From Collimonas humicola (lineage in GTDB: Bacteria > Pseudomonadota > Gammaproteobacteria > Burkholderiales > Burkholderiaceae_D), in NCBI RefSeq assembly GCF_018304945.1, contig NZ_JAGQEE010000001.1, positions 806,001-870,000 on the forward strand: a stretch of DNA of 64,000 nt, in the 5' to 3' direction. The notes below the pieces were generated by a model. It had not been told where the DNA came from and did no database searches. It saw nothing but the letters and a program-made list of their open reading frames with translations. Of the stretch, positions 18,626-27,520 are shown piece by piece. How positions within the stretch are numbered: position 1 is the stretch's first letter; each line of letters opens with the position of its first letter. Made by a program: the position numbers and the translations under genes.

Positions 18626-19967
18626 GTTCTGTTTCCTCTTCTTCCAGGCGGATGGCCGCCAGCGGCAGCGTCAACTGCACCAGCGCCCCGCCCTGCGGCC
18701 GGTTGCTGGCGCTGAAAGTACCGCCCAGCTTGCGGGCGACGTTGAACACGAAGAACAGCCCGAGGCCGCTGCCCGGCCGTCCCTTGCTGGATTGATAGGG
18801 CTTGCCGATCTGGGCCAGGATGGCGGGCAGGAAGCCGGGGCCGCTGTCGGTGACGACCAGGACCAGCGCGTCGCCTTCGCGCGAGGCCTCCAGGCTGACC
18901 CATTGCGGCGAGGCTTCCAGCGCATTGTCGAGGACATTGCAGATCATCTGCTTGAGCGCGGAATCGAAGGCCACCGGGATGTCTTGCTCGATGCGGTTTT
19001 CGTAGGCGAACGAAACCACCGGCCGGGTCGCGCCCCATTCCTTCGCCAGGTCGTTCAGGAAAGTGTTGATGGTGGTCTTCACGGACGATTCGCCGCGCGC
19101 CTCGCCGGCCGACAGCAGGATGCCGCTGACGATGCTCTTGCAGCGCTGCAGCTGGGTTTGCATATCGCCGATTTCCTCCAGCAATTCGTGGTTTTGGCTG
19201 AACTCGGGCATGCGCCGCCAGTCGCCCAGGATCACCGACAAGGTCGCCAGCGGCGTCCCCAGTTCATGCGCTGCGCCCGACGCCAGCAGGCCCATGCGGA
19301 CGATGTGGTCTTCCTCGGCGGCGCGCTGGCGCAGTTCGGCCAGCTGGGCGTCGCCGGCGCGCAGGTTGCCGTTGATGCGGGTGATGAAAAACACCAGCAG
19401 CGCGGCGTTGAGCACAAAGCACATCAGCATGCCTTCCACATACAGGCTGGACAAGGCGTTGCCGTGATCTGGCGGAAACGCCAGCGGTTCGGAAAACAGC
19501 GACAGGCCGGCCAGGCACAGGCTGGTGATGGCGACCATGGTCCAGGTCGACCAGGCTTCCAGCAGCACAGCGCTGAGGATCACCTGCAGCAGGAAGAGAA
19601 AGGCAAAGGGATTGGTGGTGCCGCCGCTCAGGTATAGCTGGGCGGTCAGGATGCCGACGTCGACCAGCAGCGCCAGGAACAGTTCGCCGTTGGTGGCGAC
19701 GCGCCGCTCGTGCCAGCGCAGGTGGCTGGCGATATTGAACGCCACCAGGCAGGCCAGCACCTTCAGCATGTGCGGCAAGGGCAACTGGATGCCGAAGCCG
19801 AGGATGACGATGGCGATCGTGGTGATCTGGCCGATCACGGCAATCCAGCGCAGCTGGATCAGCTGCAGCATATTCTTGTGGCCGGCAGCGTTTTCCACGC
19901 CTGCCGCCACTGTCCATCGCTGTTTCAACTCTTCTGTATTTGTAAGAATATCAATTTTGCTTGCCAT
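18615..19967 (-). CDS. regB: Redox sensor histidine kinase RegB/PrrB/RoxS type
   Basis: Inner-membrane kinase, 450 residues from the ATG at 19967. About six membrane helices include the quinone-sensing motif GGTTNPF (115-121). The phosphorylation box is AAHELGTPLATL with H234. The cysteine in LQRCKSIVSGIL (C276) corresponds in position to the redox-active Cys of RegB. The C-terminal ATPase has VLDNALEASP and DSGPGFLPAILAQIG. It overlaps the SURF1 gene by 17 nt, tying redox sensing to the oxidase operon. An upstream in-frame start at 20009 is less likely because it lies deep inside SURF1. Confidence 0.95.
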   Translation of the reverse strand: MASKIDILTNTEELKQRWTVAAGVENAAGHKNMLQLIQLRWIAVIGQITTIAIVILGFGIQLPLPHMLKVLACLVAFNIASHLRWHERRVATNGELFLALLVDVGILTAQLYLSGGTTNPFAFLFLLQVILSAVLLEAWSTWTMVAITSLCLAGLSLFSEPLAFPPDHGNALSSLYVEGMLMCFVLNAALLVFFITRINGNLRAGDAQLAELRQRAAEEDHIVRMGLLASGAAHELGTPLATLSVILGDWRRMPEFSQNHELLEEIGDMQTQLQRCKSIVSGILLSAGEARGESSVKTTINTFLNDLAKEWGATRPVVSFAYENRIEQDIPVAFDSALKQMICNVLDNALEASPQWVSLEASREGDALVLVVTDSGPGFLPAILAQIGKPYQSSKGRPGSGLGLFFVFNVARKLGGTFSASNRPQGGALVQLTLPLAAIRLEEEETEHAG

Positions 19968-20811
19968 CTTTACTTTCACTTTGGTCCTCGCCGGCCGCGC
20001 TGTCGGCATTCTGCGGCGATTTTCGTTCTTCGCGCACGACCCAGTAGCAGGCGCCCGCCACCATCAAGGCGAGAGCATACCAAGTGAGAGCATAAACCAA
20101 GTGGCTGTTGTGAAAGGCAATTACTGTCAAACCGGCAACCGGACGCAGCCCGTCGCCGATGTCCTGCGCGGCAGGCTGGCGCACGGCTTCGGCGTCGACA
20201 AAGTAAGGCGCTACCCGGTCCAGGCTGCGCGCCGCCGCGATCGCTTGCACATCGCGCGAATACCAGCGGTTGCCGGCGGGGTCGTTATGACGCAGGAAGC
20301 CGCCGCCCGGCTCGCTGATGCGCAACAGGCCGTTGACGACGACCGGCGCGGATTCCGCGACCGCCACCACGGATTCGGGCGTAGCGGTCGGCACGAAGCC
20401 GCGGTTGACCAGCACCGTGCTGCCGTCGGCGCCGCGCAAAGGCGTCAGCAGCCAGAAGCCGCCGCCCAGCTCGGTCGAGGCCTGGACCCGGGTGGTCAGT
20501 GCATACAGGTAGTAGCCGCTGACGCGCACATGGCGGTATTCATCGGATTCGGCACTGATGCGCGGCCACAGCGCCGGTCCCGGGGCGGCCGCGACAGGCG
20601 CATGCACTCGCGCGTCGACCCGCTGGATCAGGTCCAGCTTCCACTGCAGGCGCTTGATTTGCCAGCTGCCGAGGGAGAAAAAAGCGGCAAACAGCAGCAC
20701 AGCGCAGGCCAGCAGCGCCGTTTTTGCCGCCCTGGAGCGCGAACGCGGCGCCGTTGCCGGCGCCGCGTTCTGGTTTGCCGGGCTCAGCGAGCCCTGCGGT
20801 TCTGGTCTCAT
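19951..20811 (-). CDS. SURF1 family oxidase assembly protein
   Basis: Membrane protein of 286 residues with the SURF1 layout. One N-terminal helix is followed by the motif FFSLGSWQIKRLQWKLDLI. A large periplasmic loop contains the conserved VLVNRGFVP, and a second helix near the C-terminus contains HLVYALTWYALALM. SURF1 aids haem insertion or assembly of haem-copper oxidases. Here it follows cyoD by 10 nt, so it presumably serves the bo3 oxidase. N-terminal (about 35 residues) and C-terminal tails are hydrophilic. Confidence 0.92.
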   Translation of the reverse strand: MRPEPQGSLSPANQNAAPATAPRSRSRAAKTALLACAVLLFAAFFSLGSWQIKRLQWKLDLIQRVDARVHAPVAAAPGPALWPRISAESDEYRHVRVSGYYLYALTTRVQASTELGGGFWLLTPLRGADGSTVLVNRGFVPTATPESVVAVAESAPVVVNGLLRISEPGGGFLRHNDPAGNRWYSRDVQAIAAARSLDRVAPYFVDAEAVRQPAAQDIGDGLRPVAGLTVIAFHNSHLVYALTWYALALMVAGACYWVVREERKSPQNADSAAGEDQSESKDGKQN

Positions 20812-20821
20812 CGTGCTGGTT

Positions 20822-21310
20822 TTATGGCATATCGTGCATGCTGTGCGACTTCGGCATGGTCGACATGTCCATGCCTGGCATGCTCTGCATCGACTCAGGC
20901 ACAGTCTCGTGCATGGACGAATCCGTCATCATGCCCGGCATCATGTTGTGGTTCAGGTGATACATGACCCACAAGGAACCGCTCAGCATGATGAACACCA
21001 GCATGATCGTGAAAATCAGCGCCAGCATCGACCAGCCGCCTTCGGACTTGGTGTTCATGTGCAGGAAGTAAACCATGTGCACCACGATCTGCACGGCGGC
21101 GAAGCCGAGCAGCACCAGTCCGAGCGTGCTGGACTTGTCGATGACCTTGCCCATCACCAGCCAGAACGGGATCGCGGTGAGGATCACCGCCAGGATGAAG
21201 CCGGTGGTGTAGCTTTTCAGGCTGCCGTGGTCGGCGTGCGTGTGGCCGTGATGATCGTCGTGGCCATGGCCGATAACTCGGGCCGGGTGTTCTTGATGTC
21301 CGCCGCTCAT
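20822..21310 (-). CDS. cyoD: Cytochrome bo3 ubiquinol oxidase subunit IV
   Basis: Accessory membrane subunit, 162 residues from the ATG at 21310, which overlaps the cyoC stop. Three membrane helices follow the family pattern (SYTTGFILAVILTAIPFWLV; VVHMVYFLHM; IMLVFIMLSGSLWVMYHLN). Both ends are unusual. The first 28 residues contain nine histidines (e.g. GHGHDDHHGHTHADHG). The C-terminus runs about 40 residues past the last helix and holds about a dozen methionines and several histidines (PGMMTDSSMHETVPES). E. coli CyoD is about 110 residues and lacks this tail. The composition resembles copper-binding segments. Confidence 0.93.
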   Translation of the reverse strand: MSGGHQEHPARVIGHGHDDHHGHTHADHGSLKSYTTGFILAVILTAIPFWLVMGKVIDKSSTLGLVLLGFAAVQIVVHMVYFLHMNTKSEGGWSMLALIFTIMLVFIMLSGSLWVMYHLNHNMMPGMMTDSSMHETVPESMQSMPGMDMSTMPKSHSMHDMP

Positions 21311-21945
21311 GGCAAAACTCCCATCAGATAGACAAAGGTGAAGACGCCGATCCAGACCACGTCCAGAAAGTGCCAGAACATCGACAGGCACATCAGGCGA
21401 CGGCCGTTTTCCGGGGTCAGGCCGTGGCGCTTGACCTGGAACATCAATGTGACCAGCCAGACGATGCCGAAGCTGACGTGCAGGCCGTGGGTCGCCACCA
21501 GGGCGAAGAAGGAAGTCAGGAAGCCGCTGCGTTGCGGACCGTAGCCTTCGTGGATCAGGTGGGCGAACTCATACAGTTCGAAGCCGATGAAGCAGGCGCC
21601 GAGGATGCCGGTGACCGCCAGCCACGCCAGGGTCGCGCCCTTGCGCTTGCGCTGCATTTCCAGCATGGCGAAACCGTAAGTAATCGACGACAGCAGCAGC
21701 AGCGAAGTATTGACCGCGACCAGCGGCAGGTCGAACAGCTCGGCGCCGGTCGGGCCGCCTGCATAATTGCGGCCCAATACCGCGTAAGTGGCAAACAGAC
21801 AGGCGAAGATCAGGCAATCGCTCATCAGGTAAAGCCAGAAACCCAGCAAGGTGCCGTTTTCCGGATGGTGCTCGCGGACGTAGAAGCGCGCGCTCGGGTC
21901 AGCCGTGCCGGTGGCGCTATTGGTATTCATAGTGAGATCAGACAT
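21307..21945 (-). CDS. cyoC: Cytochrome bo3 ubiquinol oxidase subunit III
   Basis: Membrane subunit of 212 residues with five helices, as in the bacterial quinol oxidase form. Landmarks are [20 protein letters not shown], the [13 protein letters not shown] segment and [14 protein letters not shown]. It overlaps cyoB by 8 nt and cyoD by 4 nt, so translation is coupled along the operon. Haem-copper subunit III stabilises the oxidase and may help deliver oxygen. Confidence 0.95.
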   Translation of the reverse strand: MSDLTMNTNSATGTADPSARFYVREHHPENGTLLGFWLYLMSDCLIFACLFATYAVLGRNYAGGPTGAELFDLPLVAVNTSLLLLSSITYGFAMLEMQRKRKGATLAWLAVTGILGACFIGFELYEFAHLIHEGYGPQRSGFLTSFFALVATHGLHVSFGIVWLVTLMFQVKRHGLTPENGRRLMCLSMFWHFLDVVWIGVFTFVYLMGVLP

Positions 21946-23944
21946 GGCTAGCCAGCAATCGTGTGCGTTCGCCCTCGGTGCGGACGACTTCGTCCGCCGA
22001 GATATGGTAATCGCGGTTGTAGTTGAAGGTGTGGACGATGATGGCAGCCATCATCGCGGCAAAGCCGAGGACCGCCGCCAGCCACATGTGCCAGATCAGG
22101 GCAAAGCCGACGGCTGCGCTGAGCGCGGCGATGATGAAGCCGGCGCCGGTGTTCTTCGGCATGTGGATGGCGACGAAGTCTTTCAGCGGACGGGTGTAGC
22201 CGTTGGCTTTCATGTCGGTCCAGGCATCGTTGTCATGCACTTTCGGCGTGAAGGCGAAGTTGTAGTCTGGCGGCGGCGACGAAGTCGACCATTCCAGCGT
22301 ACGCGCGCCCCATGGATCGCCGGTGGTGTCGCGCAGTGCATCGCGGCGGCGGTAGCTGACCACCAGCTGCACCACGAAGGAAGCGATGCCCAGTGCGATC
22401 AGGACGGCGCCGAAGGCAGCGATCTGGAACCAGATCTGCAGCGACGGATCTTCGAAGTGCCCCAGGCGGCGGGTCACGCCCATCAGGCCCAGCACATACA
22501 GCGGCATGAAGGCGACGTAGAAACCGATGGTCCAGAACCAGAAGCAGCACTTGCCCCAGAAATCGTCGAGCTTGTAGCCGAAGGCTTTCGGGAACCAGTA
22601 ATTGATGCCGGCAAACATGCCGAACAGCACGCCGCCGATGATCACGTTGTGGAAGTGGGCGATCAGGAACAGGCTGTTATGCAGCACGAAGTCGGCTGGC
22701 GGCACCGCCAGCAGCACGCCGGTCATGCCGCCGATGACGAAGGTGATCATGAAGCCGATGGTCCACAGCATGGGCAGCTCGAAACGGATTCGGCCGCGGT
22801 ACATGGTGAACAGCCAGTTGAAGATCTTGGCGCCGGTCGGGATCGAGATGATCATCGTCGTGATGCCGAAGAACGAGTTGACGCTGGCCCCCGAACCCAT
22901 GGTGAAGAAGTGATGCAGCCACACCAGGTAGGACAGGATGGTGATCACCACGGTGGCGTAAACCATCGAGGTGTAGCCGAACAGGCGCTTGCTGCTGAAA
23001 GTGGAAACCACTTCAGAGAAGATGCCGAAAGCCGGCAGGATCAGGATATAGACTTCAGGATGGCCCCAGATCCAGATCAGGTTGACGTACATCATGGCGT
23101 TGCCGCCCATGTCGTTGGTGAAGAAGTTGGTGCCGAAGATGCGGTCCAGCGACAGCATGCCCAGTACCGCGGTCAGGACCGGGAATGCGGCGACGATCAG
23201 GACGTTGGTGCACAAGGCTGTCCAGGTGAACACCGGCATCTTCATCATGTTCATGCCAGGCGCGCGCATCTTGACGATGGTGGCGATCAGGTTGATGCCC
23301 GACAGCAGGGTCCCTACCCCGGCAATCTGCAGCGCCCATATATAGTAGTCGACCCCCACATCCGGACTGGCCAGAATGCCGGACAGCGGCGGATACGCCA
23401 GCCAGCCGGTACGCGCGAATTCGCCGACGAACAGCGACGCCATCACCAGGCCGCCGCCGAAGGTGGTCATCCAGAAGCTGAAGTTATTGAGGAAAGGGAA
23501 AGCAACGTCGCGCGCGCCGATCTGCAGCGGCACCACGTAGTTCATCAGGCCGGTCACCAGCGGCATCGCGACGAAGAAGATCATGATGACGCCGTGCGCC
23601 GTGAAGATCTGGTCGTAATGATGCGGCGGCAGGAAGCCTTCCGAACCGCCAAACGCGAACGCCTGCTGGGCGCGCATCATCAGGGCGTCGGCAAAGCCGC
23701 GCAGCAGCATGACCAGGCCGAGCACGACGTACATGATGCCGATTTTCTTATGGTCGATGCTGGTGAACCAGTCGCGCCACAACGTACCCCAGACCTTGTA
23801 ATAGGTCAGCGCGCCAAGCACCGCTGCGCCGCCGAGCGCGACCATGAGGAAGGTCGCGATAAGAATCGGTTCGTGATAGGGAATCGCTTCCCAGGTGAGA
23901 CGGCCGAAGATCAGCTTCGTCAGATCGATATGGTCTAGCATCAT
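21938..23944 (-). CDS. cyoB: Cytochrome bo3 ubiquinol oxidase subunit I
   Basis: Catalytic subunit, 668 residues, reducing oxygen to water with electrons from ubiquinol and pumping protons. The haem and CuB ligands are all present: [22 protein letters not shown] with the cross-linked His-Tyr pair, the histidine pair in LVWLHHFFT, and [11 protein letters not shown]. The quinol-oxidase N-terminal extra helix is present ([18 protein letters not shown]). The start forms TAATG with the stop of a 46-codon ORF that fills the gap from cyoA. Confidence 0.97.
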   Translation of the reverse strand: MMLDHIDLTKLIFGRLTWEAIPYHEPILIATFLMVALGGAAVLGALTYYKVWGTLWRDWFTSIDHKKIGIMYVVLGLVMLLRGFADALMMRAQQAFAFGGSEGFLPPHHYDQIFTAHGVIMIFFVAMPLVTGLMNYVVPLQIGARDVAFPFLNNFSFWMTTFGGGLVMASLFVGEFARTGWLAYPPLSGILASPDVGVDYYIWALQIAGVGTLLSGINLIATIVKMRAPGMNMMKMPVFTWTALCTNVLIVAAFPVLTAVLGMLSLDRIFGTNFFTNDMGGNAMMYVNLIWIWGHPEVYILILPAFGIFSEVVSTFSSKRLFGYTSMVYATVVITILSYLVWLHHFFTMGSGASVNSFFGITTMIISIPTGAKIFNWLFTMYRGRIRFELPMLWTIGFMITFVIGGMTGVLLAVPPADFVLHNSLFLIAHFHNVIIGGVLFGMFAGINYWFPKAFGYKLDDFWGKCCFWFWTIGFYVAFMPLYVLGLMGVTRRLGHFEDPSLQIWFQIAAFGAVLIALGIASFVVQLVVSYRRRDALRDTTGDPWGARTLEWSTSSPPPDYNFAFTPKVHDNDAWTDMKANGYTRPLKDFVAIHMPKNTGAGFIIAALSAAVGFALIWHMWLAAVLGFAAMMAAIIVHTFNYNRDYHISADEVVRTEGERTRLLASHV

Positions 23945-24084
23945 TACTTTCCGGTGAAAAAGGGAAACATGGCGCCTGACGGCGCGCCATTGCTTGCAGA
24001 GCGGAGCGCTGCTTGCCGGTGTTGCATTGCTTGCGTTGCTTGCATTGGTTGCTGGCCAGGCGGTGTTTGCAGGCCCTTATTCAT
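23944..24084 (-). CDS. 46-codon ORF filling the cyoA-cyoB gap
   Basis: Reading the complement, an ATG at 24084 lies inside the last codons of cyoA (overlap with its TAA), and the ORF ends in TAA at 23944-23946, which forms TAATG with the cyoB start. It therefore spans the whole 132-nt gap and would couple cyoA translation to cyoB. The product is 46 residues, rich in Q, A and M, beginning [20 protein letters not shown] and ending [10 protein letters not shown]. It has no membrane segment or known motif. The low complexity (repeated GCAA units in the DNA) argues for caution. It may be a real small subunit or a coupling leader. Confidence 0.5.
   Translation of the reverse strand: MNKGLQTPPGQQPMQATQAMQHRQAALRSASNGAPSGAMFPFFTGK
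23969..23990 (-). other. Stem-loop followed by T-rich tract between cyoA and cyoB
   Basis: 7-bp stem ATGGCGC/GCGCCAT with an 8-nt loop. On the complement it is followed by GTTTCCCTTTTT. It resembles a weak terminator or processing stem inside the operon and could set the ratio of cyoA to downstream mRNA. It lies within the 46-codon ORF. Confidence 0.45.
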
Positions 24085-25006
24085 GATGTTGTTCCATCTT
24101 GTGGCCGCCCATCATCTGGTCCATGCACATCTGGCCCGGTTCGATGCAGCGGTTGAGAATGGCGTGGTACAAGTCCTGGTCGACAGAAGCGTAGGAACGC
24201 ACCGGCTCTTTTTCGCTGGGCTTTTCCAGCTGCAGGTAGTCAGGACGATTCAGATGGCCGCCGGCCGCCTTGCGCGCCTGCACCCACTTGTCGAAGTTTT
24301 CCTGGGTCAGGCCGTGGAACTTGAAGCGCATGTCGGAAAAGCCGGCGCCGCTGTAGTTGGCAGAGAAGCCGTCGAACTCGCCTGGACGGTTGATCACCGC
24401 GTTGAGCGAGGTCTGCATGCCGGGCATGGCGTAGATCTGGCCGGCCAGCGCCGGGATGAAGAAGGAGTTCATGATCGTCGACGAAGTGATCTTGAAGCGG
24501 ATCGGCATATCGACCGGCGCCGCCAGTTCGTTAACGGTGGCGATGCCTTGTTCCGGATAGATGAACAGCCACTTCCAGTCCAGCGCCACCACTTCGACCG
24601 TCAGGGTCTTGGCGTCGGCCGGAATCGGACGGTCCGCATCGAGGCGCGACAGCGGCCGGTACGGGTCCAGGGTGTGGGTGCTGATCCAGGTCAGCAGGCC
24701 GAGGGCGATGATGATCAGCAGAGGCGCGCCCCAGATCACCAGTTCGAGTTGTGTAGAGTGGTCCCAGTCCGGCTCGTAGCGCGCGGCGGTATTGTTTTTA
24801 CGGTAGCGCCAGGCAAACCAGATAGTCAATGCGATCACTGGCACGATAACCAGCAGCATCAGTAAGGTGGAGACGACGATCAGGCGTCCCTGCTGAGAGG
24901 CGATATCGCCGGACGGATTCATGACTACTGTGTTGCAGCCAGCCAGGAGGAGCACAGGCAAGACGGGCAGCAGAAGCAATCCGCGACGAGAAATTAGGGA
25001 AACCAT
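24077..25006 (-). CDS. cyoA: Cytochrome bo3 ubiquinol oxidase subunit II
   Basis: First gene of the oxidase operon, 309 residues. Lipoprotein signal LLLPVLPVLLLAGC is followed by two membrane helices and a periplasmic cupredoxin-like domain containing DWKWLFIYPEQGIATVNELA and SFFIPALAGQIYAMPGMQT. As in quinol oxidases, the CuA ligand set of cytochrome c oxidases is absent. The extreme C-terminus is Met/His-rich ([14 protein letters not shown]), echoing the cyoD tail. Confidence 0.95.
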   Translation of the reverse strand: MVSLISRRGLLLLPVLPVLLLAGCNTVVMNPSGDIASQQGRLIVVSTLLMLLVIVPVIALTIWFAWRYRKNNTAARYEPDWDHSTQLELVIWGAPLLIIIALGLLTWISTHTLDPYRPLSRLDADRPIPADAKTLTVEVVALDWKWLFIYPEQGIATVNELAAPVDMPIRFKITSSTIMNSFFIPALAGQIYAMPGMQTSLNAVINRPGEFDGFSANYSGAGFSDMRFKFHGLTQENFDKWVQARKAAGGHLNRPDYLQLEKPSEKEPVRSYASVDQDLYHAILNRCIEPGQMCMDQMMGGHKMEQHHE

Positions 25007-25237
25007 GGAGTAAAAGTCCAGTCGAAGCTATCAGATCGTGGTACTGTACACTGACTGGTGCGCGTTGGCGATTGGACGTTTTGTCCTACCCTTGCCAGTG
25101 TAGCGTTTCGCTTGTAATCGCATGAAATGAAGCCTCGGATTATGCGCAAAACGCCACGCTAAGCGTCGGGAAGGGTCGCCATGCCAGCAGGCACGGCCAT
25201 AATTAGTAGAGACCTAAAACCCACTAGAGACAAAATT

Positions 25238-26581
25238 ATGATGACCAGTACTCATAGCCATAATGGCGATCTTTCCGCTAATCTCTCGTCCGCCCAAGAC
25301 GTCCGCAGTGCCAAGTCTGACCATCCTGAAGTCGCCCCGGGCGAAATAGCCATCGGCGTGGTGATCGGCCGCGCCTCGGAGTACTTCGACTTTTTCGTCT
25401 ATGCGATGGCCTCGGTCCTGGTGTTCCCGGCGGTTTTCTTTCCGTTTGAGCAACAACTGGAAGGGACGCTATACGCCTTCGTGATTTTCTCTTTCGCCTT
25501 CCTCGCCCGGCCGTTCGGCACCGTTCTGTTCATGGCGATCCAGCGCCGCTTCGGCCGCGAAGTCAAGCTGACTGCCGCGCTCTTCATATTGGGCATTTCC
25601 ACGGCCGGCATGGCCTTTTTGCCGACTTATGAGCACCTTGGCTTCTATTCGATACTTCTGCTCTCGTTGCTGCGTATCGGCCAGGGCGTCGCCCTCGGCG
25701 GCTCATGGGACGGCCTGCCGTCGCTGCTGGCGCTCAATGCGCCGCAAAACAAGCGCGGCTGGTACGCCATGCTGGGGCAGCTGGGCGCACCGGTGGGCTT
25801 CATGATCGCCGGCGCCCTGTTCGCCTACCTGCTCGGCAACCTGACCACGGAAGACTTCCTCGACTGGGGCTGGCGCTATCCGTTTTACGTGGCCTTCGCC
25901 ATCAACGTCGTAGCGCTGTTCGCTCGCCTGCGCCTGGTGTCGACGCCGGAATATGCGCGCCTGCTGGATGAGCGCGAACTGGAGCCGACCAAGGTCATCG
26001 AAATGACGCGCTCGCAAGGCCGCAACCTGCTAATCGGCGCGCTGGCCGCCCTGGCAAGCTATGCGCTGTTCCATCTGGTGACGGTGTTCCCGCTGTCGTG
26101 GATCAGCCTGTATTCGATGCGCTCGGTGCACGACTTCCTGATCATCCAGGTCGTCGGCGCTGCCCTGATGGCGGTGGGCGTAGTGGCCTCGGGCCTGATT
26201 GCCGACCGCCTGGGCCGCCGCACCACGCTCGGCAGCTGCGCGATACTGATCGCGATACTCAGCGCCTTCGTGCCGACACTGATGAACGGCGGCGAGCTGG
26301 GCCAGAATATCTTCATCCTGCTGGGCTTCAGCTTGCTGGGCCTGTCCTACGGCCAGGCAGCCGGCGCGGTCACCGCCAACTTCCCTGCCAAGTATCGCTA
26401 TACCGGCGCCGCCCTGACCTCCGACCTGTCATGGCTGGTCGGCGCAGGTTTCGCACCGCTGGTGGCGCTGGGCCTGTCGGCCCACTTCGGCCTTGCCTAT
26501 GTCAGCTTCTACCTGCTGTCGGGCGCTGCCTGTTCGCTGGCGGCCCTGAGCCTGAACCGCGCGCTGGAAATACGCGATTAG
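25238..26581 (+). CDS. MFS transporter, metabolite:H+ symporter (MHS) type
   Basis: Twelve-helix inner-membrane transporter of 447 residues from the ATG at 25238. The start region VIGRASEYFDFFVYAMAS and the motif RPFGTVLFMAIQRRFGREVKL between helices 2 and 3 are characteristic of the MHS subfamily, and ADRLGRRTTLGSC is the second MFS loop. GQGVALGGSWDGLPSLLALN is at the central helix. Substrates of this subfamily are organic acids, osmolytes and similar compounds; which one applies is unclear. It is divergent from the cyo operon. Confidence 0.88.
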   Translation: MMTSTHSHNGDLSANLSSAQDVRSAKSDHPEVAPGEIAIGVVIGRASEYFDFFVYAMASVLVFPAVFFPFEQQLEGTLYAFVIFSFAFLARPFGTVLFMAIQRRFGREVKLTAALFILGISTAGMAFLPTYEHLGFYSILLLSLLRIGQGVALGGSWDGLPSLLALNAPQNKRGWYAMLGQLGAPVGFMIAGALFAYLLGNLTTEDFLDWGWRYPFYVAFAINVVALFARLRLVSTPEYARLLDERELEPTKVIEMTRSQGRNLLIGALAALASYALFHLVTVFPLSWISLYSMRSVHDFLIIQVVGAALMAVGVVASGLIADRLGRRTTLGSCAILIAILSAFVPTLMNGGELGQNIFILLGFSLLGLSYGQAAGAVTANFPAKYRYTGAALTSDLSWLVGAGFAPLVALGLSAHFGLAYVSFYLLSGAACSLAALSLNRALEIRD

Positions 26582-26662
26582 GCAAGCGAATCGCTGCTGC
26601 GCATGGCCTTGCCGATCAGGGCAAGCCATCCGCAGCAGAATGCCGTGCCGGATGCATGCAGA

Positions 26663-26830
26663 TTAATCCTCGGCCCTCCAGCCGCTGCGGCCGAGGTACC
26701 CCTCTTCCAATCCAACATCAGAAAAATCAAAGTCGGCGTTGCAGTTCGGGACGGAGCGCAAGGCCGACGCCAGATAGCCGCCCAGGGCAAACACGCCGGA
26801 GACAAGGCCGGCCAGCAAGAGAATCATCAT
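26663..26830 (-). CDS. 55-residue single-helix membrane protein under TetR operator
   Basis: On the complement the ATG at 26830 is preceded by AAAAAGGAGC, a strong ribosome-binding site. The ORF runs 56 codons to TAA at 26663. The product begins MMILLLAGLVSGVFALGGYL, one hydrophobic helix, and continues with an acidic tail containing NADFDFSDVGLEEGYLG. The family is not recognised. A palindrome almost identical to the one at the tetR promoter adjoins the ribosome-binding site, so this gene is probably a target of the neighbouring TetR regulator. Such small membrane peptides often regulate or stabilise a larger membrane partner; none is identified here. Confidence 0.7.
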   Translation of the reverse strand: MMILLLAGLVSGVFALGGYLASALRSVPNCNADFDFSDVGLEEGYLGRSGWRAED

Positions 26831-26841
26831 CGCAGCTCCTT

Positions 26842-26861
26842 TTTCGCACGATAGTGCGAAA
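26842..26861. promoter_or_regulatory. Palindromic operator, copy 1
   Basis: Perfect inverted repeat TTTCGCAC-GATA-GTGCGAAA immediately upstream of the ribosome-binding site of the 55-residue membrane protein gene. It is matched by copy 2 in front of the tetR gene (14 of 16 arm positions), and the shared block continues as GCGAAATTGAA. Binding by the TetR protein would block transcription or translation initiation. Confidence 0.75.
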
Positions 26862-26868
26862 TTGAATT

Positions 26869-26893
26869 AAAAAAAACTCCAGCCACCCCGGCT
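26869..26893 (-). terminator. Terminator of the tetR gene
   Basis: On the complement, the short stem AGCC/GGCT with a 5-nt loop starts at the TetR stop codon and is followed after GGAG by eight T (positions 26876-26869). The stem is short but the T-tract is strong. Confidence 0.55.
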
Positions 26894-27509
26894 ATGCACC
26901 TTGGTAGTTAAAGCTCCTGTAAGTGGAAATCAAGCGGCTGTAAGCGTTATGCACCCGCTGCACCGCGCCGTTATCCCGCATGAAGCGGATATCGTGGGTA
27001 AGCCCGACGATCAAACTGTAGATTTCAAAAATCAGCTGCTCCGGATCGCTGTCCGGCCGCAGATGCCCTACTTCGATAGCCTGGATAATCGTGCGCCGCA
27101 TCGTCGCGCGCCAGCGCATTACCCCGCGCTGGATGCGGTCGCGCAGCGGACCATCGATGTCGTCGTATTCAAAAGCGCCGGCGATATACAGGCAGCCGGC
27201 CACTTCGCGCGGATCGCTGGCGCGGCCGATCCAAGCCTTGACCTGGGAACTCAGGCGCGGCAAACCGCGCGGCAAAGCCATGGACGGCAGAAATACTTCT
27301 GCGCTGAAGCGGCGGTCAAATTCCTCCAGCACCGCCTCCTGCAGCGCCTCAAGCGAACCGACCCGCGAAAACACCCCGCTTTTGCTGATGTCCAGCTGTT
27401 TCGCGACTTCGCCGAGGGACAGATTGCCGATGCCCTCCGCCGCGGCAAGCGCTAAAGCGGCGTTGACGATGGCGGCGTAGGTGAGTTCGCTTTTGCTGGC
27501 TTGATTCAT
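26892..27509 (-). CDS. TetR family transcriptional repressor
   Basis: Dimeric one-component regulator of 205 residues. The N-terminal helix-turn-helix is seen in LSLGEVAKQLDISKSGVFSRV (residues about 30-50). The C-terminal ligand domain holds GCLYIAGAFEYDD and belongs to the YdeS/TetR_C-like group. The promoter, with TAAAAT at 27519-27524 and a palindromic operator just upstream of it, lies so close to the ATG that the mRNA would be nearly leaderless. No ribosome-binding site is visible. The shared operator indicates autoregulation and control of the 55-residue membrane protein. Confidence 0.9.
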   Translation of the reverse strand: MNQASKSELTYAAIVNAALALAAAEGIGNLSLGEVAKQLDISKSGVFSRVGSLEALQEAVLEEFDRRFSAEVFLPSMALPRGLPRLSSQVKAWIGRASDPREVAGCLYIAGAFEYDDIDGPLRDRIQRGVMRWRATMRRTIIQAIEVGHLRPDSDPEQLIFEIYSLIVGLTHDIRFMRDNGAVQRVHNAYSRLISTYRSFNYQGA

Positions 27510-27520
27510 GATGCATGCAT

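Noticed and set aside
25007-25237. RegA binding sites upstream of cyoA
   Set aside because: Several GC-rich half-sites can be imagined but none stands out from background by eye, so no site is claimed.
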